DNA of 64,000 bases from Pseudodesulfovibrio sp. zrk46 (GCF_012516435.1 NZ_CP051216.1:3471669-3535668), one strand, 5' to 3'. Shown: positions 8,759 through 15,822, counted from the stretch's first letter. The notes: generated from the letters alone by a model not told the origin. Numbers and translations are program-made.

Positions 8759-9919
8759 TTACATAGCGTCTGACGCCTGAAGCTCTTCGATCTGCTTATC
8801 AATTTCTTTCTGCAAACGCTCAGGCAATCCCATAATATCCGTATTTAGAAAACCACGAACAATTGTGGAAGTGGCTTCTTCTTCATCCATGCCACGAGCC
8901 ATAAGGTATTCAATCTCATCCTGAGCAATCTTACCGACAGACGCTTCATGAGAAAGCTCTACACCCTCTGCTGTGCCATCCAATTCTGGAATAGCCCATA
9001 TACGCCCATCACCAAGAATCAGTCCCTGACACTCAAGATGCCCCTTACTTGGAATATGATACGCTCCGATATGTCCGCGATTAATAATAGTCCCGCCTGC
9101 TGCAATAGTCCTAGCAATGATCTCACAACGAGTATTCGGAGCATCCATGATCACACGATTGCCCATATCCAAATGAGAACCTTTAGGCGCCACAACCACG
9201 GAATTGAATCGAGCTACAGAATTCTCACCCGTCATCTTAATGGTCGGGTACATCTGAAGATCTTTAACCGGCTTGAGCAAAACATAATTAGAAAGGAACT
9301 TTCCTCCCTCCTCGACAATTCCAGAAGAACGAGGACGAACAGCAACGTCTTCACCCCAATTGTGAACCATAGTGAAGGTCAGGGAAGCATTCTTTTTGAC
9401 AAAGAACTCAGATATCCCCAAATGTGCACCAGCTTTGGTTCCATGAGCGACAGAACAACCGGTAATAATGTGAGCTTCTGCGCCCTCTTCTATGATAACA
9501 ATGTTATGGACGTTCTGCCCGACATTTTCAGATTTAAGCATTAAGCAAGACTGGATCGGATCCTTAATCTTTGCTCCAGCTTTTACACGGATAAAATAAC
9601 CGCCATGAAGATTGTCATGGGCGGACTTGGTAAATTCATCTTTATCCTTGTCTACAAGAGTCCACATATACTCTTTGAGACCATCGTACTTCTTCATGGC
9701 ATCCTTGATGTCCATGATTTCTACGTTCTCATCCATTGACTTGCAGTGCACACTGGACTGGTCCATCTGAAGAAACGAAGCAGAACGAGTTCCCAAATCA
9801 GAAACAACACCAGCCATAAGCAGCTGATCTTTATCTTCTTGAGAAAGGTCGGTCAGATCGGAAATGGCCTCTTGATGAAGGCCCTCAAACTGAAAATCGT
9901 TAAGATCTACATTTTTCAT
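8759..9919 (-). CDS. sufB: SufB/SufD-family Fe-S cluster scaffold protein
   Basis: Scaffold that builds Fe-S clusters together with the ATPase SufC in the cytoplasm. The 386-residue protein shows the beta-helix core of the SufBD family, for example GAEAHIITGCSVAHG, FTMVHNWGEDVAVRPRS, RFNSVVVAPKGSHLDMG and the C-terminal helical part ELSHEASVGKIAQDEIEYLMARG. It is shorter than E. coli SufB (about 495 residues). Only one SufBD protein is encoded, with no sufD, sufS, sufE or sufU beside it. ATG 9919 is preferred over the in-frame ATG at 9958 because GGAG stands 7 bases upstream; it starts inside the last codons region of the sufC operon, 18 bases after the sufC stop. Confidence 0.9.
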   Translation of the reverse strand: MKNVDLNDFQFEGLHQEAISDLTDLSQEDKDQLLMAGVVSDLGTRSASFLQMDQSSVHCKSMDENVEIMDIKDAMKKYDGLKEYMWTLVDKDKDEFTKSAHDNLHGGYFIRVKAGAKIKDPIQSCLMLKSENVGQNVHNIVIIEEGAEAHIITGCSVAHGTKAGAHLGISEFFVKKNASLTFTMVHNWGEDVAVRPRSSGIVEEGGKFLSNYVLLKPVKDLQMYPTIKMTGENSVARFNSVVVAPKGSHLDMGNRVIMDAPNTRCEIIARTIAAGGTIINRGHIGAYHIPSKGHLECQGLILGDGRIWAIPELDGTAEGVELSHEASVGKIAQDEIEYLMARGMDEEEATSTIVRGFLNTDIMGLPERLQKEIDKQIEELQASDAM

Positions 9920-9936
9920 GATATGGCTCCGAACGG

Positions 9937-10695
9937 CTAGTTCATGCAACGCACGCATTCCTGATAGCCGTGCTCGCGGATATGGTCGAGAATGTCACGA
10001 GGACGACCTTCACAGCAAAGATGGCCCTTGTAGAGGACCTGGCCACGGTCAGCGTTGACGTAATCAAGAATATACCCCGTATGAGTAATGATCAGGCCTG
10101 CAGTCTTGGTCTGTTCCTTGCGTTCTTTAAGACTAAGGTCCGGAGCAATGTTAAAATTGCCATCCAAAACATCACGAGCAACTTTGCCGACAAGCTGCAT
10201 ATTCTCCATGTCTACGCCAGATTCTGGCTCATCAAAAAGCACTAAATCAGGCTGCTGAGCCATGAGCTGCAACAATTCTGAACGCTTAATCTCACCACCA
10301 GAGAAACCTGCATTGATGTCTCGATCCAAGAACTCAGTCATATTCACGGTTTCTGCCAGCAACTCGGGATTCACATTTCCCTTACGAGCGCAACGCTGTA
10401 CCAAATGACGAGTGCGTAACCCGTGAATAGTTGGCGGCCGCTGGAAAGACATGCCAACACCCAAACGGGCCCGCTCATACATAGGAGCGTAGGTAATATC
10501 CTCACCCTTGAACAGAATCCTTCCCTTGGTGACTTCATAACCGGAGAAGCCCATCAGGGACATAAGCAGGGAGGTCTTGCCCGAGCCATTAGGGCCGAAC
10601 AGGATAAAGGTCTCCCCTTCGTTTATCTGGAGATTGATTCCTTTCAGAACCTCTTTATCACCAATGTTGACATGCAAGTCTTCTATGGTCAGCAT
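9937..10695 (-). CDS. sufC: SufC-like Fe-S assembly ATPase
   Basis: ABC-type ATPase that energises Fe-S cluster assembly on SufB; soluble, not a transporter. The 252-residue protein shows Walker A GPNGSGKTS (residues 34-42), the signature FSGGEIKR, Walker B LVLFDEPESGVD and the switch histidine in IITHTG. The SufC-type features are the FSGGE signature and MSFQRPPTI Q-loop. A cysteine-rich tail YQECVRCMN is unusual. ATG 10695 is chosen because GAGG stands upstream at good distance; the frame continues further up to 10749 without a better signal. It is the first gene of a two-gene sufCB operon that ends at a strong terminator, matching the minimal two-component SUF-like arrangement described for many anaerobes. 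Confidence 0.9.
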   Translation of the reverse strand: MLTIEDLHVNIGDKEVLKGINLQINEGETFILFGPNGSGKTSLLMSLMGFSGYEVTKGRILFKGEDITYAPMYERARLGVGMSFQRPPTIHGLRTRHLVQRCARKGNVNPELLAETVNMTEFLDRDINAGFSGGEIKRSELLQLMAQQPDLVLFDEPESGVDMENMQLVGKVARDVLDGNFNIAPDLSLKERKEQTKTAGLIITHTGYILDYVNADRGQVLYKGHLCCEGRPRDILDHIREHGYQECVRCMN

Positions 10696-10856
10696 GTATT
10701 TCCTCACTTTGAGTCGATGTGCAAACAGGCTCTTTACTGGAGCCTGCACAGGAAGTCCAGTGATTGATATTGTTACGAATGCTCGTCCAATACAGTCGGA
10801 CGCCCGCTAAAACGTAAGCACTGAAAAGTAAAACGCAACTCCACCGGAGCAGATAT

Positions 10857-11585
10857 ATGGGAAAAAAGAAACGCATCAAAAATCTCGGCGACCTCAAATC
10901 ATTGTCGTTCAACAAAAAAGAAAAGAAAAAAGACGCCTACACTTTACCTTATGAAAAAAAGGCAAGTCATAAACTCGAAGAAGACCGTGCCCAACCTGAC
11001 GACGAAGAAATATTCATGGCCGCTATGCATGGAGTAAAAAATATTAGCGGCAGTGGACGACAAGTGAGCCCTAAGGCCAAGACCGCCCCTGCACCCCTTA
11101 CAATCGACCCAGAAGAACGTGCAAAAAAAGATCTACAACGCTTTCTTCGTGGCGATGTGGAATTTGAACTCGAATACACCGACGAATACATGTACGGCTA
11201 TGTGCGGGGATTAGATATCAAGACCTTTCAGCAGCTCAAAGCAGGAGCTCTTAGTGTAGCCTCTCACCTTGATTTGCATGGCATGACATCTGAACAGGCT
11301 CACGAGAGCCTTCTATTCTTTATTCGGGAGAGCTATATGCAGGGACACCGCTGTGTACTGGTTGTAACAGGGCGAGGTGTCAACTCTCCTGGAGGACAAT
11401 CCATTCTTCGCCGTGAAACAGAATCATGGTTGACTCGAGACCCTCTAAAACGGGCTGTCCTTGCTTTCTGTACCGCACAACCTAAAGATGGTGGTGCTGG
11501 TGCGATATATGTACTCTTAAGAAAACAAAAGAAGGCTGAAGGGAAGATTATTTGGGACAAAATGCACACATGGGAAGAAGTTTAA
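10857..11585 (+). CDS. Smr-domain protein
   Basis: A 242-residue protein with a charged, probably disordered N-terminal half (GKKKRIKNLGDLKSLSFNKK, many Lys and Glu) and a C-terminal Smr domain like the MutS2 C-terminus. The domain marks are LDLHGMTSEQA (residues 138-148) and VVTGRGVNSPGGQSILR (from about 169), the two motifs linked to nicking or RNA/DNA endonuclease activity in the family. A role in ribosome rescue or DNA repair is possible but unproven here. It is divergent from sufC and ends at a terminator shared with cheW. Confidence 0.85.
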   Translation: MGKKKRIKNLGDLKSLSFNKKEKKKDAYTLPYEKKASHKLEEDRAQPDDEEIFMAAMHGVKNISGSGRQVSPKAKTAPAPLTIDPEERAKKDLQRFLRGDVEFELEYTDEYMYGYVRGLDIKTFQQLKAGALSVASHLDLHGMTSEQAHESLLFFIRESYMQGHRCVLVVTGRGVNSPGGQSILRRETESWLTRDPLKRAVLAFCTAQPKDGGAGAIYVLLRKQKKAEGKIIWDKMHTWEEV

Positions 11586-11596
11586 AGCCATTTTTC

Positions 11597-11650
11597 GATC
11601 AAACAAGAAAGGCCCCCATCCGATAGGATGAGGGCCTTTCTTGTTTGATC
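11597..11650. terminator. Bidirectional terminator between the Smr gene and cheW
   Basis: A 25-bp stem with one mismatch (GATCAAACAAGAAAGGCCC and its partner GGGCCTTTCTTGTTTGATC) around GATA. T-rich runs follow the GC core on both strands, so it can end transcription of both convergent genes. Confidence 0.88.
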
Positions 11651-11655
11651 TGCTA

Positions 11656-12204
11656 TTACGCAGGAGTTGCTGCAAGAGCTTCTTCTGCGGGAGCCTGCTC
11701 TGCTCCACCGCCAAGGCCTGCCATTTCTTTAGCCATAGCAAGCTCGTCAGCAGAGAAGATTTTATTAATATCAATAATGATGATGAACTGTTCATTCTGA
11801 CGTCCCATGCCCTTGATGTATTCAGCATTGATAGCCGCACCCATCTTCGGTGCAGGCTCAATGGTATCAGGTGTCATCTCAAACACTTCACGCACAGAAT
11901 CAACCAACGCGCCCATTACAGTAAATTCACCGTCGAACTCTATTTCTACAATTATAATACAAGTATCAACAGTGTCTTCGCCCTTCGACATACCCAGTTT
12001 CATCCGCATATCTACTACCGGCACAGCATGACCACGCAAGTTGATAACACCACGCATAAATTCCGGCGTACGAGGGATCTTAGTAATGGAAGTAAGTTCC
12101 AAAACTTCCCTAACAGTGCCGATATCCAAGGCGAAGATTTCCTTGCCAAGCGTAAACGTCAAAAACTGGTTGATATCTTTCAGGGCTTCATCAGTCATTT
12201 TCAT
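11656..12204 (-). CDS. cheW: Chemotaxis coupling protein CheW (copy 1)
   Basis: Adaptor that links chemoreceptors to the kinase CheA. The 182-residue protein covers a full CheW domain from LTFTLGKEIFALDIGTVREV to IDINKIF, including IPRTPEFMRGVINLRGHAVPVVDMR, the most conserved stretch, and ALVDSVREVFEM. An alanine-rich tail of about 25 residues (GGGAEQAPAEEALAATPA) follows and is not part of the fold. A second CheW lies at 61059-61559. No receptor, cheA or cheR is adjacent, so the partner receptor is unknown. Confidence 0.92.
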   Translation of the reverse strand: MKMTDEALKDINQFLTFTLGKEIFALDIGTVREVLELTSITKIPRTPEFMRGVINLRGHAVPVVDMRMKLGMSKGEDTVDTCIIIVEIEFDGEFTVMGALVDSVREVFEMTPDTIEPAPKMGAAINAEYIKGMGRQNEQFIIIIDINKIFSADELAMAKEMAGLGGGAEQAPAEEALAATPA

Positions 12205-12348
12205 TCCCCCGAGTTATTGAGGATTTTTCAACGTGTCTCCCGTCCGCCCTTCCGGACATTGACTCTGACGGGCACCCTTTACTAAAAAAACGATCATATC
12301 GTTATCCTTCAGATATACTTCAATTTCGAAAAAAACCATTATAAATGT

Positions 12349-12371
12349 GAGTTAAAAACATTTTTTAACTC
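12349..12371 (-). repeat. Perfect inverted repeat upstream of cheW
   Basis: GAGTTAAAAA and TTTTTAACTC (10 bp each) are separated by CAT. On the minus strand a TATAAT (12338-12343) follows directly, so the repeat sits where the spacer and -35 of a cheW promoter would be. It could be an operator; the T-rich arms could also be a weak terminator. Nothing else marks this 290-base gap apart from the tRNA promoter and a GC-rich segment at 12231-12280. Confidence 0.45.
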
Positions 12372-12454
12372 AATTGAAGCACGCATGCCATGGTCCAATA
12401 GCATGAATATCAACAATAAATTAAGACAATTTGACTTTTTTTCTAAAAAACCAG

Positions 12455-12483
12455 TTGACATCTCATGAGGTCACACGTAGAAA
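12455..12483 (+). promoter_or_regulatory. Promoter of the first tRNA-Pro/tRNA-Thr unit
   Basis: TTGACA (12455-12460), 17 bases, TAGAAA (12478-12483), about 13 bases before tRNA-Pro. The same -10 and downstream bases recur before the second unit. Confidence 0.82.
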
Positions 12484-12495
12484 CACTCCTCGCGT

Positions 12496-12572
12496 CGGGA
12501 TGTAGCGCAGCCTGGGAGCGCACTTGAATGGGGTTCAAGGGGTCGGAGGTTCAAATCCTCTCATCCCGACCA
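12496..12572 (+). tRNA. tRNA-Pro (anticodon GGG), copy 1
   Basis: A 77-base cloverleaf with acceptor CGGGATG/CATCCCG, D arm, anticodon stem CTTGA/TCAAG around loop ATGGGGT (anticodon GGG), a 5-base variable region, T arm GGAGG/CCTCT with loop TTCAAAT, and encoded CCA. Reads proline codons CCC and CCU. Sequence identical to copy 2. Confidence 0.95.
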
Positions 12573-12574
12573 AA

Positions 12575-12625
12575 CGAAGAAGTACCCCGGTGAGCCGACG
12601 AGATATTCGGCTCACCATTTCTTCG
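12575..12625 (+). other. Hairpin in the tRNA-Pro/tRNA-Thr spacer
   Basis: GGTGAGCCGA (12589-12598) pairs with TCGGCTCACC (12607-12616), and an outer CGAAGAA/TTCTTCG helix (12575-12581 with 12619-12625) extends it. No T-run follows, so it is more likely an RNA processing structure than a terminator. The same hairpin occurs in copy 2 with changes only in the loop. Confidence 0.6.
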
Positions 12626-12640
12626 AAAAAAGACCATAAT

Positions 12641-12716
12641 GCTGACGTAGCTCAATCGGTAGAGCGCATCCTTGGTAAGGATGAGGTAGGCAGTTCAATC
12701 CTGCTCGTCAGCTCCA
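12641..12716 (+). tRNA. tRNA-Thr (anticodon GGT), copy 1
   Basis: A 76-base cloverleaf: acceptor GCTGACG/CGTCAGC, D arm GCTC/GAGC, anticodon stem CATCC/GGATG around TTGGTAA (anticodon GGT), T arm GGCAG/CTGCT and encoded CCA. Reads ACC and ACU. Identical in all three copies of this window. Confidence 0.95.
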
Positions 12717-12722
12717 TTTTCA

Positions 12723-12751
12723 GGCCATCTGTAATCAGATGGCCTTCTTTT
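12723..12751 (+). terminator. Terminator after the first tRNA-Thr
   Basis: GGCCATCTG and CAGATGGCC form a 9-bp stem with TAAT loop followed by TTCTTTTA. Confidence 0.82.
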
Positions 12752-12955
12752 ATGTGAAGCCCCCACAGAGAACACTAGTAAGAATTCACGCGACACAATT
12801 CAGTATAATACGAGTCAACAACTCTTCTACTTCGCCACTATCAAAGGAGAGCCAAATTGATTTTCTATAAATTTTAAGTTGCCTTTTCAAGCCAGTTTAT
12901 GTAGCTACTTTTTCCGGCAGAGAGGAGTCCATATATCTGCTTTGCCATCAAGAAT

Positions 12956-13031
12956 GCTGACGTAGCTCAATCGGTAGAGCGCATCCTTGGTAAGGATGAG
13001 GTAGGCAGTTCAATCCTGCTCGTCAGCTCCA
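12956..13031 (+). tRNA. tRNA-Thr (anticodon GGT), copy 2, stand-alone
   Basis: Same 76 bases as the other two tRNA-Thr genes, with encoded CCA. It lies alone between the two cassettes. The 204 bases before it (12752-12955) hold no open frame or clear promoter that I can support; flanks differ from those of the cassette copies, so it was not duplicated together with tRNA-Pro or has lost it. Confidence 0.95.
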
Positions 13032-13039
13032 GAAATAAC

Positions 13040-13070
13040 AACGCCATCTCTCCTGATGGCGTTTTTTTTA
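13040..13070 (+). terminator. Terminator after stand-alone tRNA-Thr
   Basis: AACGCCATC pairs with GATGGCGTT around a six-base loop, followed by a long T run. Confidence 0.9.
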
Positions 13071-13099
13071 TTTTTCTTTTTATTTGGCTTTTCAGGGGG

Positions 13100-13128
13100 T
13101 TGACATCTGTCCAACTCTCACTTAGAAA
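13100..13128 (+). promoter_or_regulatory. Promoter of the second tRNA-Pro/tRNA-Thr unit
   Basis: TTGACA (13100-13105), 17 bases, TAGAAA (13123-13128). The spacer differs from that of unit 1 while the -10 and everything downstream is the same, so the duplicated block starts near the -10. Confidence 0.82.
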
Positions 13129-13140
13129 CACTCCTCGCGT

Positions 13141-13217
13141 CGGGATGTAGCGCAGCCTGGGAGCGCACTTGAATGGGGTTCAAGGGGTCGGAGGTTCAAA
13201 TCCTCTCATCCCGACCA
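13141..13217 (+). tRNA. tRNA-Pro (anticodon GGG), copy 2
   Basis: Identical in all 77 bases to the gene at 12496-12572, including the GGG anticodon and encoded CCA. Confidence 0.95.
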
Positions 13218-13285
13218 AACGAAGAAGTACCCCGGTGAGCCGACGAAATCTTCGGCTCACCATTTCTTCGAAAAAAGACCATAAC

Positions 13286-13361
13286 GCTGACGTAGCTCAA
13301 TCGGTAGAGCGCATCCTTGGTAAGGATGAGGTAGGCAGTTCAATCCTGCTCGTCAGCTCCA
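13286..13361 (+). tRNA. tRNA-Thr (anticodon GGT), copy 3
   Basis: Identical to the other two tRNA-Thr genes. Its last ten bases are part of a long perfect inverted repeat with the downstream terminator, a feature the other copies do not have. Confidence 0.95.
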
Positions 13362-13411
13362 TATTTAAAGGCCACTAGGTAATCCTAGTGGCCTTTAAAT
13401 ATGGAGCTGAC
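13352..13411. terminator. Palindromic terminator overlapping the tRNA-Thr 3' end
   Basis: A perfect 28-bp stem (13352-13379 with 13384-13411) around TAAT. The left arm begins inside tRNA-Thr (GTCAGCTCCA) and continues through ATATTTAAAGGCCACTAGG; the right arm is its exact complement and ends ATGGAGCTGAC. The inner GGCC stem followed by TTTAAATAT resembles a terminator for the tRNA, and it may also stop the convergent flagellin-like gene. Confidence 0.8.
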
Positions 13412-13427
13412 CAAAACACAAAGCCCC

Positions 13428-14267
13428 CTATCCGTTAGTATCGATAACTCCGCCAGTATTTCGGGCAATGAGATCAGCCAGCAACTTTTCCAAAGAGTAA
13501 TCAGGACTAGATGGCATCCTGTACTGAACAGCTTGATCTAATAATTGCGCCTGCCCTTCAAGCTGAATTTTCTGAGACTCCAAAGTGTCGGTCTTACTCT
13601 CATACATATCTTCAACAGTGGAAGAAAACGACTTCAGATTGTCAACATAGCTCTTTTGGGTCGCCAACGAACCATCTAACGCTGCCCCACTAAGATCAGA
13701 CCAATTGACCGAGGAGCTCCCTGCGTCAACGGCATGAAAAGAAATATTGAAACCTCCATTCGTACTAGACTGGATGTACACTTGCCCACCAGCTGAAATT
13801 TGGTCGGTTCCCCATTGAGAACTATCCAGCATATAAATTCCATTGAAATCAGTGGAGCTTATCGTACCGGTAATCTTATCTTTAAGGGCATTATAATCGG
13901 CTTGGACGACACTGCTAGATGCGTCTAAATCTCCAGCTTCTATATCTTCGATAATCTTTTCCATAGCTTCCAGAGAATCTACAATATCAGCCATAGCATT
14001 CTTGGCTACACCCATCATTGAAGCGGCTTCACCGACATTACGACCTGCCTGACGTGTTGAATCTGCATCAGCACGAAGAGAACCTGAGATTGCCTGCTCA
14101 AACGGATTGGTAAACGTCTTAGCTTTCACAGCTTCGCCGAGCACCATGCTCCGCAAATCTTGCCCGACTCGAGATGCTCCAAACAACTGATTTGTTAATA
14201 AATCTTGCTGAAGAAGCTGCTGGGAATAATTCACTATGAAATTCTTTTCCACATCGGTAAGAGCCAT
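13428..14267 (-). CDS. Flagellin-like protein without canonical flagellin ends
   Basis: I place this 279-residue protein near the flagellins: residues about 70-150 contain a helix pair of flagellin D1 type (GEAASMMGVAKNAMADIVDSL, then IEDIEAGDLDASS and ISSTDFNGIYMLD), where flagellins have NGI/FNG..LLD. The normal N-terminus (NTN..A..AQ..L) and C-terminal D0 helices are not recognisable; instead it starts MALTDVEKNFIVNYSQQLLQQ and ends with a helical stretch and a GGVIDTNG tail. No signal peptide. A near-consensus sigma-28 promoter upstream supports a flagellar role. It could be a minor filament protein, a cap or junction-associated factor, or an exported regulator. ATG 14267 follows AGGAG at 6 bases. 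Confidence 0.68.
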   Translation of the reverse strand: MALTDVEKNFIVNYSQQLLQQDLLTNQLFGASRVGQDLRSMVLGEAVKAKTFTNPFEQAISGSLRADADSTRQAGRNVGEAASMMGVAKNAMADIVDSLEAMEKIIEDIEAGDLDASSSVVQADYNALKDKITGTISSTDFNGIYMLDSSQWGTDQISAGGQVYIQSSTNGGFNISFHAVDAGSSSVNWSDLSGAALDGSLATQKSYVDNLKSFSSTVEDMYESKTDTLESQKIQLEGQAQLLDQAVQYRMPSSPDYSLEKLLADLIARNTGGVIDTNG

Positions 14268-14304
14268 ATATTCTCCTGACGAAACTTATGCTTTTCCGTC
14301 TATT

Positions 14305-14331
14305 ATATCGGCCAATCAAGATGTTTCTTTA
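14305..14331 (-). promoter_or_regulatory. Sigma-28 (FliA) type promoter of the flagellin-like gene
   Basis: On the minus strand TAAAGAAA (14331-14324), 11 bases, GCCGATAT (14312-14305). The consensus known for flagellar sigma-28 is TAAAGTTT, 11 bases, GCCGATAA. It lies about 38 bases before the start codon. Confidence 0.8.
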
Positions 14332-14429
14332 GAGGAGGAGGAACATTTTTTAAAAACCGGATTTCAACGCACTCCCTCTTGATTTCATTAAACCAAGTCA
14401 TGTACACAGTGTGAAAATGGAAGAAATAT

Positions 14430-15455
14430 ATGCGAATACTCAACATTGACGGACATTACTTCGTAAAGCCATTCCGCAAAATGGGGCATGATGTGCTGAC
14501 CATTGGTCCACGCAGCAATAGCGATATCGTGCTTAGCAAGGCCATTTCTCTAAGAGGATTATTGAGAATTCTCGAAAAGCACAACTTTCACCCCGACCTG
14601 GTTGTTTGGAGTGACATATGCAAACCCCCATCAGTACTTGGCTTTGAGGCTCTTCCTGCAATCACAGTTGGTTATTCAATCGATCAATACTGCAACCCAT
14701 GGCATGCTCCTTATAGAGCAGCTTTCGACCTGATGTTGGTGGCCCAAAAAGACTACCTCCCCATGTTCGAAGATAAGCAATTGCACAATAAATATGAATG
14801 GGCTCCCCTCTTTTGTAATCCCCACAAAGATAAGAACTTGAATCAGGAACGAGACATCCCTTCAAGCTTTGTAGGAACGGTTGAAGGCTCAATCAACAAG
14901 GCACGAAGATCATTTCTGAATGCCTTCAAAAAAGGACATCCATTAATAATTACACAAGGCAATTATGTGCCGATTTACAACCGCTCCCAAATAGTTTTGA
15001 ACCAAAGCGCCGTTGGAGAGTTGAATTTTCGTATCTTTGAAGCCATGGCCTGCGGTGCAGTAGTGCTCACAGAAGACACAAATAATGGACTACACGACCT
15101 TTTCACAAACGGTAAGAACATCCTCCTCTACCCAAGAGGCAACCCCATGGCGGCCGCAACAATCGCTAAAACAGCCCTGTCGAGCCCTGATGAATTGAAT
15201 GCAATAGCCTGCCGTGGCCGTAGAGAGGTAATGGCATACCATTCATCTACAGTCCGGGCGAAGTACATTTTGAGTAAAGTACATGAATTGGCTAACTCCG
15301 GGCCAACATGGAGGCTGCAGAACCAATCTATCATACGAAAATATATGGCTAATACATGCAACATGCTTGCAGTAGACGAAGCCCTGCCTCTAACCGAGGA
15401 CCATCGTGAATTTTACATTCAAGTTGGCAAGCAAATGCAGGCCGCTTCGATATAA
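14430..15455 (+). CDS. CgeB-like glycosyltransferase
   Basis: A 341-residue cytoplasmic GT-B type protein. The C-terminal half shows the pattern of CgeB-like and GT1 enzymes: VGELNFRIFEAMACGAVVLTEDT (about residues 190-213) followed by GLHDLFTNGKNILLYP. The N-terminal half is a Rossmann-like domain without a clear family. The donor and acceptor are unknown. Related proteins in motile bacteria often lie in flagellar glycosylation loci, and this gene is divergent from the flagellin-like gene, so modification of flagellar protein is a reasonable but unproven guess. ATG 14430 follows GGAAG at 6 bases. Confidence 0.75.
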   Translation: MRILNIDGHYFVKPFRKMGHDVLTIGPRSNSDIVLSKAISLRGLLRILEKHNFHPDLVVWSDICKPPSVLGFEALPAITVGYSIDQYCNPWHAPYRAAFDLMLVAQKDYLPMFEDKQLHNKYEWAPLFCNPHKDKNLNQERDIPSSFVGTVEGSINKARRSFLNAFKKGHPLIITQGNYVPIYNRSQIVLNQSAVGELNFRIFEAMACGAVVLTEDTNNGLHDLFTNGKNILLYPRGNPMAAATIAKTALSSPDELNAIACRGRREVMAYHSSTVRAKYILSKVHELANSGPTWRLQNQSIIRKYMANTCNMLAVDEALPLTEDHREFYIQVGKQMQAASI

Positions 15456-15482
15456 CTAAACAACAAACCTCAGTAATTACAC

Positions 15483-15513
15483 AAAAAAAAAGGGCCGATC
15501 ACAAGATCGGCCC
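15483..15513 (-). terminator. Terminator of the ilvBN operon
   Basis: GGGCCGATC pairs with GATCGGCCC around ACAA; on the minus strand it is followed by nine Ts. It also lies just behind the convergent glycosyltransferase gene. Confidence 0.88.
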
Positions 15514-15543
15514 TTCGTATTGGAAGAGTTAACTAATAATCAT

Positions 15544-15822
15544 TTATTGAACATATTGAGCCATGGTTCCAAATACATCATGTCCACTGTCATGTCGCTC
15601 GACGCCAAGCACATCTTCGAGTTTATCAACCTGCTTAATCATCTGATCTAATCGTTCTTCAACCTTTACCAACAACCAAATCTTACTTGTAGAGCCGCCA
15701 TTCACAGGCATGCATGCAATCCCTTCGACATTGTATGCTCGACGAGCAAATAAGCCACAAATATGAGACATGACCCCAGGATGGTTATTCACAGTTAATT
15801 CAATGACTGTCTGCTTACACAT
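15544..15822 (-). CDS. ilvN: Acetolactate synthase small (regulatory) subunit
   Basis: Regulatory subunit that binds valine and activates the large subunit. The 92-residue protein is one ACT domain (IELTVNNHPGVMSHICGLFARRAYNVEGIA, residues about 6-35) and ends with MAQYVQ. It is much shorter than IlvH (about 160 residues) and matches the short E. coli IlvN/IlvB-type subunit. ATG 15822 has GGAGGTG six bases upstream and overlaps the end of ilvB by 8 bases, so the two are translationally coupled; an in-frame ATG at 15837 lacks such a signal. Confidence 0.9.
   Translation of the reverse strand: MCKQTVIELTVNNHPGVMSHICGLFARRAYNVEGIACMPVNGGSTSKIWLLVKVEERLDQMIKQVDKLEDVLGVERHDSGHDVFGTMAQYVQ

Larger units (their letters stand above)
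12478..12716 (+). repeat. tRNA cassette, copy 1 (239 bp direct repeat)
   Basis: From the -10 TAGAAA through tRNA-Pro, a hairpin spacer and tRNA-Thr. Copy 2 at 13123-13361 has the same length and differs at only three bases: two in the loop of the spacer hairpin and one just before tRNA-Thr. The near identity indicates recent duplication or gene conversion. Confidence 0.9.
13123..13361 (+). repeat. tRNA cassette, copy 2 (239 bp direct repeat)
   Basis: Second copy of 12478-12716, 236 of 239 bases identical. It contains tRNA-Pro (13141-13217), the spacer hairpin (core 13234-13261) and tRNA-Thr (13286-13361). Confidence 0.9.

Noticed and set aside
12524-13378. Two open frames with nearly identical 70-residue products over the tRNA genes
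   Set aside because: They are translations of the duplicated tRNA cassettes and have no start signals.
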